Shown: positions 1 to 5,210, counted from the first letter of the stretch. The stretch is 5,210 nucleotides of DNA from CAZJFC01 sp964545245 (GCA_964545245.1 CAZJFC010000094.1:1-5210); one strand, 5' to 3'. The notes: a model not told the origin generated them from the sequence alone. Made by a program: numbers and translations.

Positions 1-25
1 CATTAGTCGAGTAACCCCCCTTGTA

Positions 26-44
26 TTCCCCCCTCAGGGGGGAA
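26..44. repeat. C/G-rich palindrome with 3-base loop
   Basis: Perfect inverted repeat: an 8-bp stem (TTCCCCCC with GGGGGGAA) around a TCA loop. It lies just before a second palindrome of the same 8+3+8 architecture (55-73), whose loop TGA is the reverse complement of TCA. No T run follows on the + strand, so it is not a typical intrinsic terminator. It is probably one module of the dispersed intergenic repeat that also occurs at the right end of the window. Confidence 0.75.
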
Positions 45-52
45 GGATAAAG

Positions 53-86
53 CCCTCCTCCCTGAGGGAGGAGATGGAGGAGGGTT
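53..86. repeat. CCTCC palindrome module, left copy
   Basis: An 8-bp perfect stem (CTCCTCCC with GGGAGGAG, 55-73) around TGA is followed by a second GGAGGAGGG (76-84), which could pair alternatively with CCCTCCTCC at 53-61. The module ends in GGGTTA. Nearly the same sequence, in the same orientation, occurs at 5095-5129, about 5 kb away, so this is a dispersed repeat and not a local hairpin. The two possible partners of the first arm would allow a structural switch if transcribed, but nothing shows that this happens. Confidence 0.75.
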
Positions 87-119
87 ACTTTTCAAAATCC
101 AAAAGCGCCGAAAGGTAAA

Positions 120-149
120 CGAGGTTAGTAAACCGAGCCAGCCCTGAGT
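120..149 (+). repeat. AGTA-loop hairpin plus CCAGCCCTGAGT box, left copy
   Basis: A hairpin at 120-137 has loop AGTA (127-130). The inner stem GGTT/AACC is paired, then come two adjacent G-A oppositions (121 with 136, 122 with 135), then a C-G pair. Immediately after it is CCAGCCCTGAGT (138-149). The same 12-base box occurs at 5071-5082, again with exactly 7 bases between an AGNA loop and the box, so these are two copies of one module. This copy has the weaker stem and its loop is closed by T-A where the others have C-G. Confidence 0.55.
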
Positions 150-160
150 ATGCCCCCACC

Positions 161-190
161 CCAACCCTCCCCCGCAAGCGGGAGAGGGAG
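161..190. repeat. Dispersed palindrome with CCCGCAAGCGGG core
   Basis: Inverted repeat at 165-188: CCCTC pairs with GAGGG, then one C-A mismatch, then CCCG/CGGG around CAAG. It is preceded by CCAACCCTCC. Palindromes built on CCCGCAAGCGGG or its complement inside AACCCTC/GAGGG arms are a common kind of intergenic repeat in GC-rich proteobacteria. The AACCCTCCCCC arm also appears at 5153-5163 attached to a different stem, which suggests that modules are shuffled. Confidence 0.6.
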
Positions 191-224
191 TAGCCTGTGA
201 CCTGTTCCCTGTCACCCGTCACCT
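190..224. repeat. Degenerate 7-bp tandem array, left
   Basis: Five consecutive 7-base units with consensus GTNACCT: GTAGCCT, GTGACCT, GTTCCCT, GTCACCC, GTCACCT. Periodicity is exact and units differ by 1-3 bases. A related array in the same reading (GTGRCTT) occurs at 5015-5053. Seven is not a multiple of three and no gene crosses it. It is followed 6 bases later by the AGCA-loop hairpin at 231-244, which parallels the right-hand side where the array runs into an AGGA-loop hairpin. Confidence 0.65.
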
Positions 225-230
225 GAAAAA

Positions 231-244
231 GGCGCAGCAGCGCC
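231..244 (+). repeat. AGCA-loop hairpin
   Basis: A perfect 5-bp stem GGCGC/GCGCC encloses the loop AGCA (236-239). It belongs to the set of AGNA-loop hairpins found in both intergenic stretches. It ends 76 bp before the preferred dnaB start. No T run follows: the next bases are GCACGGGGGC and then an A/T-rich stretch, so termination is unlikely. Confidence 0.55.
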
Positions 245-320
245 GCACGGGGGCAAAACAAAAATACTAAATTGACTCTCAGGTAATATTTCAGTTAAGA
301 TGATTCTCCCACGGGAAATT

Positions 321-1802
321 ATGAGCGTAATCAGCATCAAGGAACAGACGAAGCAGGAGGCGGCCAATAGCGCGGAGGCAGCGGCTTTGCGCGAAAAACC
401 GCATAACTTCGATGCCGAGGCGACAGTGCTTGGCCTGCTGCTGGTTGACAACAAATATTACGAGAAGGTCAATGAGATCCTGAGGCCGGAGCATTTTTAC
501 GAGCCTGTCCACCAGCGGATTTTTGAGACTATCGCCAAACTGATTGAGCGCGGCCAGCTTGCCAGCCCGATAACGCTTAAGAACGTGTTTGATAAAGACC
601 CGGCGCTGGCGGAGATCGGCGGCGCGAAATACCTGATGCAGCTTTCCGCGATGGCCGTCCATATCCATGACGTAAAAGACCTTGCGCTTGAGGTTTATGA
701 CCTTGCGCTGCGCCGCAAACTGATTGATATCGGCGAAGAGATAATCACCTCCGCCACCAGCCACGACGGGGAAGACAACGCCACCGCGCAGATTGAGCGC
801 GCCGAGCATGAGTTGTTCAGCCTTGCCACGGTGGGCGAGGTTACCAAGACATTCACCCAGATTTCCAGCCCGTTGAAAGAGGTGCTGGGCATGACCGAAA
901 GGGCGATGAAGCGCACCAAAAGCGTTGTCGGCATAACCACCGGCTTTACCGACCTTGACGACAAGCTCGGCGGTTTGCAGGATTCCGACCTTTATATTTT
1001 AGCTGGCCGTCCATCGATGGGTAAAACCGCGCTTGCCATCAATATGGCTTATAACGCCGCGAAGGAAGTCGGTGGGGAGAAAAGCGGCTGCATCGGCGTG
1101 TTTTCGCTTGAGATGTCATCAGCGCAGATTTCGATGCGTATCCTTTCAATGGGAACCGGCATCAACTCGAACGACATCCGCCTCGGCCAGATTAGTGATG
1201 ATAAATTCGGCACGCTGGTTGACCGCTGCAAGGAGATAAACCAGCTTCCGATTTTCCTCGATGATACCCCGGCGCTCAGCATTTCTGCGGTGAGGACGCG
1301 CGCCCGCCGCCTGAAACGCCAGCATAACCTGCGCGTGCTGGTGGTGGATTATTTACAGCTTTTGCGCGGCCTTTCCAAACGCGCGGCGGAATCCCGCGTG
1401 CAGGAAATTTCCGAGATCACGCAAGGGCTTAAGGCGATCGCCAAGGAGCTGAACATCCCGGTTATCGCGCTTTCGCAGCTTTCGCGTTCGGTGGAGCAGC
1501 GCGAGGACAAGCGCCCGCAGCTTTCCGACCTCAGGGAATCCGGCTCCATCGAGCAGGACGCCGACGCGGTGATGTTCATTTACCGCGAGGAATATTACCT
1601 CATGCGCAAGGAACCCCCGGCGGAGAAAGAGGCGGAATACGCCAAATGGCAGGAAGAAATGGAACGCGCCCGCAACCTCACCGAAGTGATCGTGGCAAAG
1701 CAGCGTAACGGCCCGATTGGCCGCATCAAGCTGAGGTTCGACAGCCACACGACCATGTTCCAGAACTTCACGGGCGATTACGATGATTCGGTTGAAAGTT
1801 AG
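321..1802 (+). CDS. dnaB: Replicative DNA helicase DnaB
   Basis: DnaB is the hexameric ATP-driven 5'-3' helicase that unwinds the chromosome at the replication fork and recruits primase; it is cytosolic. From ATG 321 the protein has 493 residues, close to other alphaproteobacterial DnaB. The N-terminal domain (about 27-130, starting PHNFDAE) and linker lead to a RecA-like domain (about 195-485). Visible motifs are Walker A GRPSMGKT at 229-236 (Lys235), Walker B LVVDYLQLL with Asp343, QLSRSVEQR from 386, DLRESGSIEQDAD at 403-415, and KQRNGPIG at 460-467 with the expected arginine finger. The insert rich in Glu, with KWQEEMERA, is usual in alphaproteobacteria. No intein is present. An in-frame ATG at 300 would add 7 residues (MILPREI); I prefer 321 because GGGA lies 4 bases upstream and nothing like a ribosome site precedes 300. 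The next gene follows after 11 bp. A promoter is not clear: TAATAT at 284-289 is a possible -10 without a good -35. Confidence 0.96.
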   Translation: MSVISIKEQTKQEAANSAEAAALREKPHNFDAEATVLGLLLVDNKYYEKVNEILRPEHFYEPVHQRIFETIAKLIERGQLASPITLKNVFDKDPALAEIGGAKYLMQLSAMAVHIHDVKDLALEVYDLALRRKLIDIGEEIITSATSHDGEDNATAQIERAEHELFSLATVGEVTKTFTQISSPLKEVLGMTERAMKRTKSVVGITTGFTDLDDKLGGLQDSDLYILAGRPSMGKTALAINMAYNAAKEVGGEKSGCIGVFSLEMSSAQISMRILSMGTGINSNDIRLGQISDDKFGTLVDRCKEINQLPIFLDDTPALSISAVRTRARRLKRQHNLRVLVVDYLQLLRGLSKRAAESRVQEISEITQGLKAIAKELNIPVIALSQLSRSVEQREDKRPQLSDLRESGSIEQDADAVMFIYREEYYLMRKEPPAEKEAEYAKWQEEMERARNLTEVIVAKQRNGPIGRIKLRFDSHTTMFQNFTGDYDDSVES

Positions 1803-1813
1803 GGGAATAAGCC

Positions 1814-2989
1814 ATGAGTTTTGAAGATTTCAACAAACACTGTACTGAAATTGAAAAAGGCGTTGAGGCACGCAGGCTGGAATTCAAGCGTTCATTCAAG
1901 CTTGGTTTGCTGGTGACAGTGGCAACAATTGCGCTTGCGGTGGCGGTTTTTATTCATGGGCTGAGTGGTGGTGAATTTGCGCGGAATGAAATCATAGTTT
2001 TTATTGTTTTGCTCATACTTGCATTCATATCGCTGCGATATACGGCATTACGTTCATATACCTATAAAAACCAATTGTTAATATCAGGTTTGGCCGAACA
2101 GAAGTTTTGCCTGAAAAGTAAGATATTTTCCGAGTTTATGTCATATTTTGGGAAAATTGCGTTTAAAAGCAATGCTTTCCTTCCATTCCATGAGATTGAG
2201 CCTTCAACAATCATCCCTGAATATGATGAGCTTAAATGCGAGGATTATATCGAGGGCGAGTTTAATCAGATGAAGGTTAAAATAGCTGAGACAAAGCTCA
2301 TAAAAAATATTGACGGCAAACCGGTAGACTTTTTCAATGGTCTTATTGTGCTGATTGATTTTTCTGAAAGCAGAATAAAACTCCGGGCAAAGTTAAGCGG
2401 AAAATCCGTTTTAATCAATGATAACAAGAAGTTCTGCGACTTGGCTCAATCTAAGTATAAATCATTTGAGGAATTTAAACTTGAGGGAGAGCTTGAATCA
2501 AAATTTGAGGCGTACACAACCAACCGGGCTGAAGCGGAGAAATTTTTCACTCCCGAAATAATTAATTCAGTAGCCGGGTTTTCAGGTTTTCTATCCTCGC
2601 TAAAAAACCAGCAGCATGAATGGGATGATGCACTTATGCATAGGTTTGAAACCACGCTTATGAGGATGAGCCAATACCTGTGGGCAGGGATTTCGGTATC
2701 AGGCAATCTGAGCGGGCTTAAGCTGGATTTTAGCACGAATAATTATCTGGAAGGGGTGTTTGATCCCACAAAAATCAATGAGTTAAGTTCCGATATTAAA
2801 GCGATAAATTGCTCCGTCCAATGCGCGGCATATGATGATAAATTCCTCATCACATTGCCCCATGCCCATGATTTATTTGAAATAAATTCAATTTTCGAGG
2901 AAGCCATAATTGAGGAAGACAAGCGGTTTTTATATGAGCTTGTCAGGTTTATAAGCAATATCACATCCGGGCTTAACAGAATCCTGTAA
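1814..2989 (+). CDS. DUF3137-like membrane-anchored protein
   Basis: 391 residues. A charged N-terminal helix (1-28) precedes two hydrophobic segments (about 29-50 and 60-75) with a short loop, and then a soluble C-terminal region of over 300 residues, probably cytoplasmic. The region IIPEYDELKCEDYIEGEF (133-150), the following FFNGLIVLIDFSES, and the later segment running from LESKFEAYTTNRAEAEKFF through SGLKLDFSTNNYLEGVF match, from memory, the layout of DUF3137 proteins: an IEG-type motif, an 'FNGL...DF' strand, a 'KFEVY...A...FTP' segment and an 'F.P' end. No enzymatic motif is visible. DUF3137 genes are often found near LemA-family genes; none is here. Its AGGGG (1801-1805) overlaps the dnaB TAG, and the intergenic gap is 11 bp, so co-transcription with dnaB is likely. 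Base use is much AT-richer than dnaB, with frequent AAT, ATA and TTT codons, which may mean a different origin or weaker codon selection. Family assignment is by pattern memory; function is unknown. Confidence 0.85.
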   Translation: MSFEDFNKHCTEIEKGVEARRLEFKRSFKLGLLVTVATIALAVAVFIHGLSGGEFARNEIIVFIVLLILAFISLRYTALRSYTYKNQLLISGLAEQKFCLKSKIFSEFMSYFGKIAFKSNAFLPFHEIEPSTIIPEYDELKCEDYIEGEFNQMKVKIAETKLIKNIDGKPVDFFNGLIVLIDFSESRIKLRAKLSGKSVLINDNKKFCDLAQSKYKSFEEFKLEGELESKFEAYTTNRAEAEKFFTPEIINSVAGFSGFLSSLKNQQHEWDDALMHRFETTLMRMSQYLWAGISVSGNLSGLKLDFSTNNYLEGVFDPTKINELSSDIKAINCSVQCAAYDDKFLITLPHAHDLFEINSIFEEAIIEEDKRFLYELVRFISNITSGLNRIL

Positions 2990-2999
2990 ATTTGAATTG

Positions 3000-3019
3000 A
3001 AAAAAATTACGATTTTTTT
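3000..3019. terminator. Possible weak terminator, all-A/T hairpin
   Basis: AAAAAAAT (3000-3007) pairs perfectly with ATTTTTTT (3012-3019) around a TACG loop, starting 11 bp after the stop codon of the gene at 1814. Position and T run fit an intrinsic terminator for the dnaB transcript, but the stem has no G-C pair, so strength is doubtful. UACG belongs to the stable UNCG tetraloops, although these favour a C-G closing pair and here it is U-A. Confidence 0.3.
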
Positions 3020-3068
3020 GATAATTGCGCCAAGTAAAAGCTTTCCCAGACCGTCCGACACAGATTTC

Positions 3069-3097
3069 TTGACAAAGGTTTATGGTTAATATATATT
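3069..3097 (+). promoter_or_regulatory. Near-consensus sigma70 promoter
   Basis: TTGACA (3069-3074, 6/6 to the -35 consensus), a 17-base spacer, and TATATT (3092-3097, 5/6 to TATAAT). The expected start of transcription is near 3104, giving a leader of about 19 bases that contains AAGGGGG (3112-3118) just before ATG 3123. It is the best promoter match in the window and makes the downstream gene a separate transcription unit from dnaB. Confidence 0.75.
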
Positions 3098-3122
3098 AAT
3101 ATTTCTAAAATAAGGGGGAAGC

Positions 3123-3542
3123 ATGTCATCCAGGGAAAAACCAGAACAGAAGCCCGAACTCGTGGTAATGGCCAAAGAGGATTTTGAAGGGGTTTTTGGT
3201 TGCGCGATAGGGGAGTCCGGGCATATTATTTTTTCCAAATTGGAGCTTTGTAATATATTCGGTGAGTCATTACTGGATAATGAAAGTAAGCCGCGTATAG
3301 GTTTGAAGTGGGATACGTTCCGGGACCCGCATTCAGGAATTAACCTGCGTTGCTGTGCGGCGGAGCCGGGAGAAACCGAAAAACTTGACAGGTTTATTGA
3401 AAAGCATTTTGAACCGGTTCGTGTGAGTAATGACGGGGAAATGGAGAAAGCCCTAATAAGAGTTTCCCGTAATCCGGCTAATTACCTTGAGTATCCGGAT
3501 GCGGTGGCGGCCAGTATCAATATGCCATCAAGGAAGCATTAA
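3123..3542 (+). CDS. Unrecognised 139-residue protein
   Basis: I do not recognise a family. The protein is short, mixed charged, with no signal peptide or membrane segment, so probably cytosolic. It begins with a polar tail (MSSREKPEQKPE, 1-12), then an alternating region around FEGVFGCAIGESGHIIFSKLELC (21-43), a central segment with LKWDTFRDPHSGINLRCC (61-78), and a helical-looking part (EKLDRFIEKHF, 86-96; NDGEMEKALIRV, 103-114). Cysteines are at 27, 43, 77 and 78; the spacing does not make a standard zinc site. The start is well supported by AAGGGGG 4 bases upstream and a near-consensus promoter at 3069-3097. It converges on argG with 19 bp between stop codons and no clear terminator between. 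Codon use is AT-richer than dnaB and argG. The strong expression signals argue for a real gene; there is no evidence for any particular function. Confidence 0.75.
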   Translation: MSSREKPEQKPELVVMAKEDFEGVFGCAIGESGHIIFSKLELCNIFGESLLDNESKPRIGLKWDTFRDPHSGINLRCCAAEPGETEKLDRFIEKHFEPVRVSNDGEMEKALIRVSRNPANYLEYPDAVAASINMPSRKH

Positions 3543-3561
3543 TATAGCCGGCCAATAGTTT

Positions 3562-4764
3562 TTACTTCCGCGCCAGGCGCAGGCGCAGTGCGTTGAGCTT
3601 GATGAAGCCTTCCGCGTCGCGCTGGTTATAAACATCATCCGCTTCGAACGTCACGTGTTTCTGGCTGTAAATCGATTTCGGCGATTTGCGGCCAACCACG
3701 GCCACGCTGCCTTTCAGCAGCTTGAGGCGCACAGTTCCGTAAACATTTTCCTGCGAGCGGTCGATTGCGGCCTGCAACATGGAGCGTTCCGGGCTCCACC
3801 AGAAACCGTTATAAATCAGTTCCGCATAGCGTGGCATGAGTTCATCTTTCAGATGCGCCGCGCCGCGGTCGAGCGTGATAGACTCAATTCCGCGATGCGC
3901 TTCCCACAAAATTGTCCCGCCCGGAGTTTCGTAAACCCCGCGCGATTTCATGCCGACAAAGCGGTTTTCGACGATATCGAGGCGGCCAACGCCGTTGCGC
4001 CCGCCGATCTCGTTGAGTTTCGCCAGCAAATTCGCAGGAGAAAGCTTCTCGCTGTTCACCGCAACCGCGTCACCTTTTTCAAATTCAACTTCCACATATT
4101 CCGGCTCATTCGGCGCTTTTTCCGGCGCGACCGAGCGGCGGAACATCGATTCCGGCCCTTCCACCCACGGGTCTTCCAGCGCGTTGCCTTCATAGGAAAT
4201 GTGCAGGAGGTTCGCGTCCATCGAATATGGCGGTTCGTCGATTTTGTCTTTCGCCACCGGAATCTGGTGCTGTGTCGCGTAATCGAGCAGTTTTGTGCGC
4301 GAGTTCAGATCCCATTCGCGCCACGGTGCGATGACCTTGATATCCGGGCGCAGCGCATAATAACCAAGCTCAAAACGCACCTGGTCATTGCCTTTGCCGG
4401 TCGCGCCGTGCGAAACCGCATCCGCGCCGACCTCATTGGCAATTTCTATCTGGCGCTTGGCTATAAGTGGCCGTGCGATTGATGTGCCGAGCAAATATTT
4501 GCCCTCATAAATCGTATTCGCGCGGAACATCGGGAAAACAAAATCGCGCACGAATTCCTCACGCAGATCGTCAATATAAATCTTCTTCACGCCAAACATT
4601 CCGGCCTTTTTACGCGCCGGTTCCAGCTCCTCACCCTGCCCAAGGTCGGCAGTGAAAGTGATGACTTCCGCCGAATAATGCTCCTGCAGCCATTTGAGGA
4701 TAACCGAAGTATCAAGCCCGCCGGAATATGCGAGGACGACTTTTTTGATATCTTTGTGTGACAT
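3562..4764 (-). CDS. argG: Argininosuccinate synthase
   Basis: ArgG joins citrulline and aspartate with ATP to form argininosuccinate, AMP and pyrophosphate, the penultimate step of arginine synthesis; it is a cytosolic tetramer. The protein is 400 residues, the normal length. The N-type ATP pyrophosphatase signature AYSGGLDTS is at 12-20, the DLGQGEE segment at 40-46, HGATGKGNDQVRFE at 119-132, SMDANLLHISYEGNALEDPW at 181-200, and KSRGVYETPGG at 273-283. All expected conserved blocks are present, without frameshift or gap. The start ATG (4764-4762) is preceded by AAGGGA (4776-4771) at a 6-base distance. No other arg gene is in the window, so argG appears monocistronic; alphaproteobacteria often keep arginine genes scattered. 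The composite palindrome at 4846-5008 lies upstream of its promoter. No ARG-box-like operator could be identified confidently. Confidence 0.97.
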   Translation of the reverse strand: MSHKDIKKVVLAYSGGLDTSVILKWLQEHYSAEVITFTADLGQGEELEPARKKAGMFGVKKIYIDDLREEFVRDFVFPMFRANTIYEGKYLLGTSIARPLIAKRQIEIANEVGADAVSHGATGKGNDQVRFELGYYALRPDIKVIAPWREWDLNSRTKLLDYATQHQIPVAKDKIDEPPYSMDANLLHISYEGNALEDPWVEGPESMFRRSVAPEKAPNEPEYVEVEFEKGDAVAVNSEKLSPANLLAKLNEIGGRNGVGRLDIVENRFVGMKSRGVYETPGGTILWEAHRGIESITLDRGAAHLKDELMPRYAELIYNGFWWSPERSMLQAAIDRSQENVYGTVRLKLLKGSVAVVGRKSPKSIYSQKHVTFEADDVYNQRDAEGFIKLNALRLRLARK

Positions 4765-4789
4765 GAGAAATCCCTTAATTTTGGCGCAA

Positions 4790-4817
4790 TTTATAAGACG
4801 GTTGAAATAATATTCAA
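4790..4817 (-). promoter_or_regulatory. argG promoter
   Basis: Read on the minus strand: TTGAAT (4817-4812, 4/6 to the -35 consensus), a 16-base spacer, then TATAAA (4795-4790, 5/6 to TATAAT). Transcription would start near 4783, giving a leader of about 19 bases that includes the AAGGGA ribosome site. The -35 lies 29 bp from the nearest edge of the composite palindrome, so that element would be outside the transcript. Confidence 0.55.
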
Positions 4818-4845
4818 GTGATTAGTCGTTGTGTATAGAGATATC

Positions 4846-5008
4846 GTCATTCCGGAATTTTTACCAGTAGGGAAAAATATCCGGAATCCATGAGCATTGG
4901 TGTTTCGGCAAAAAGTCAGGAGACTTTTTGCGTAATAAAATATCTGCTGACATTTTATTACCGGATCCCCGCGTATTTTTGTCTACTGACAAAAATCACG
5001 GGGATGAC
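4846..5008. repeat. Composite palindrome of four nested hairpins
   Basis: The ends GTCAT (4846-4850) and ATGAC (5004-5008) are complementary, and the two outer arms are themselves homologous hairpins in inverted orientation. Hairpin 1 (4849-4887): 8 bp, one bulged A, 6 bp, an A-G mismatch, 2 bp, loop AGTA (4866-4869). Hairpin 2 (4908-4931): perfect 10-bp stem GCAAAAAGTC/GACTTTTTGC, loop AGGA. Hairpin 3 (4932-4961), directly abutting: 10 bp, an A-C opposition, 2 bp, loop TGCT, which is AGCA on the minus strand, where the opposition becomes a G-T wobble. Hairpin 4 (4967-5003): 5 bp, internal loop, 9 bp, loop TACT, which is AGTA on the minus strand. The two left hairpins therefore show AGNA on + and the two right ones on -. 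An unpaired spacer (4890-4907) separates 1 from 2. No open reading frame of note is inside. It resembles intergenic repetitive or MITE-like elements; no transposase is present. Confidence 0.75.
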
Positions 5009-5014
5009 AGGTTA

Positions 5015-5053
5015 GTGGTTTGTGACTTGTGGATTGTGGCTAGTGGCTAGTGG
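5015..5053. repeat. Degenerate 7-bp tandem array, right
   Basis: Consecutive 7-base units GTGGTTT, GTGACTT, GTGGATT, GTGGCTA, GTGGCTA, then a partial GTGG (5050-5053). The consensus GTGRCTT/A is close to the GTNACCT units at 190-224 and in the same orientation. The last units are identical to each other, suggesting recent slippage. The array starts 6 bases after the composite palindrome and runs directly into the hairpin at 5052-5071. Confidence 0.65.
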
Positions 5054-5082
5054 CCGTTCAGGAGAACGGCCCAGCCCTGAGT
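5052..5082 (+). repeat. AGGA-loop hairpin plus CCAGCCCTGAGT box, right copy
   Basis: A perfect 8-bp stem GGCCGTTC/GAACGGCC (5052-5071) encloses AGGA (5060-5063). The box CCAGCCCTGAGT (5071-5082) follows, overlapping the last stem base. Loop-to-box distance is 7 bases, identical to the copy at 120-149, whose stem sequence is different. The inner part TCAGGAGA is the same as in hairpin 2 of the composite palindrome. Confidence 0.7.
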
Positions 5083-5094
5083 GCTCCCGTATAG

Positions 5095-5129
5095 CCTCCT
5101 CCCTGAGGGAGGAGGTTGGAGGAGGGTTA
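5095..5129. repeat. CCTCC palindrome module, right copy
   Basis: A perfect 9-bp stem CCTCCTCCC/GGGAGGAGG around TGA (5104-5106), followed by GGAGGAGGGTTA. It is the same module and orientation as at 53-86, one base pair longer in the stem. Linked here to the CCAGCCCTGAGT box on its left, whereas in the left stretch it precedes the box, so module order is not conserved. Confidence 0.75.
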
Positions 5130-5144
5130 AATTAGTAGAAGCGG

Positions 5145-5182
5145 TTCCCCCTAACCCTCCCCCATCCCCTCCTGATAGGGGC
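5145..5182. repeat. C-rich repeat with short hairpin
   Basis: A C-rich stretch contains AACCCTCCCCC (5153-5163), shared with the left palindrome at 163-173, then a short hairpin CCCCT/AGGGG (5166-5181) around CCTGAT. It looks like another recombined module of the same intergenic repeat family. The last 28 bases of the window show nothing recognisable. Confidence 0.5.
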
Positions 5183-5210
5183 ATTGTTTAGTTAATACTG
5201 TTGAGATTGA

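Noticed and set aside
2..9. ATTAGTCG shared by 2-9 and 4821-4828 as a direct repeat bounding the region
   Set aside because: Only 8 bases match and the surroundings differ, so it may easily be chance; no mobile element boundary coincides with either copy.
3..215. 70-residue open frame on the minus strand in the left repeat stretch
   Set aside because: Its translation (PSPACGGGLGWG, PPSPPSGRRA) is just the palindromic repeats read as codons; such frames recur wherever these repeats occur.
1..245. CRISPR array or tRNA in the left stretch
   Set aside because: There are no evenly spaced identical repeats with unique spacers and no cloverleaf or CCA-like pattern; the repeats are short palindromes and 7-bp units.
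272..300. TTGACT at 272-277 as the -35 of a dnaB promoter
   Set aside because: At 16-18 bases downstream there is no acceptable -10 (TTAAGA at 295 is poor), and the start point would fall too close to or inside the coding sequence.
291..809. 172-residue minus-strand frame opposite dnaB
   Set aside because: It is a shadow of the dnaB coding sequence, without independent start signals or family resemblance.
3546..3556. GCCGGC palindrome between the convergent stop codons as a terminator
   Set aside because: Only a 6-base self-complementary core with no room for a loop and no long stem; not enough for an intrinsic terminator.
3655..4482. 275-residue open frame antisense to argG
   Set aside because: It lies wholly inside argG, is rich in Arg, Phe and His as expected for a complement-strand shadow of a GC-rich gene, and has no ribosome site or recognisable domain.

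Overview
The window looks like part of an alphaproteobacterial chromosome. The replicative helicase carries the acidic 'KWQEEMERA'-type insert usual in alphaproteobacterial DnaB, and the argininosuccinate synthase reads like alphaproteobacterial ArgG throughout. Genus or order cannot be fixed from the sequence alone. Base composition is uneven: dnaB and argG are GC-rich, while the two unnamed or poorly characterised genes between them (1814-2989 and 3123-3542) are visibly AT-richer.

Layout: 1-245 is a gene-free stretch packed with small palindromes and short tandem units. At 321-1802 (+) lies dnaB, followed after 11 bp by a two-membrane-segment DUF3137-like protein (1814-2989, +) whose Shine-Dalgarno begins in the dnaB stop codon, so the two probably share a transcript. 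A 133-bp gap holds an all-A/T hairpin with a T run and then a near-consensus sigma70 promoter (TTGACA, 17 bp, TATATT) that drives an unrecognised 139-residue protein (3123-3542, +). That gene converges, with only 19 bp between stop codons, on argG (3562-4764, -), which has its own promoter at 4790-4817. From about 4845 to 5182 there is a second repeat-rich, gene-free stretch.

The genes do not form one pathway: DnaB unwinds DNA at the fork, ArgG makes argininosuccinate for arginine synthesis, and the other two have no assigned job. The notable content is in the two intergenic stretches. They share several modules: a CCTCC-rich palindrome, a CCAGCCCTGAGT box preceded at a fixed 7-base distance by a hairpin loop, and degenerate 7-bp tandem arrays. 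Across both stretches, seven hairpins with unrelated stems all carry a four-base loop AGNA (AGTA, AGGA or AGCA, on one strand or the other). Four of them are nested inside one 163-bp composite palindrome upstream of argG. The pattern of varied stems with a constant loop suggests a hairpin family recognised through its loop, and I regard it as the best candidate in the window for something not yet described.
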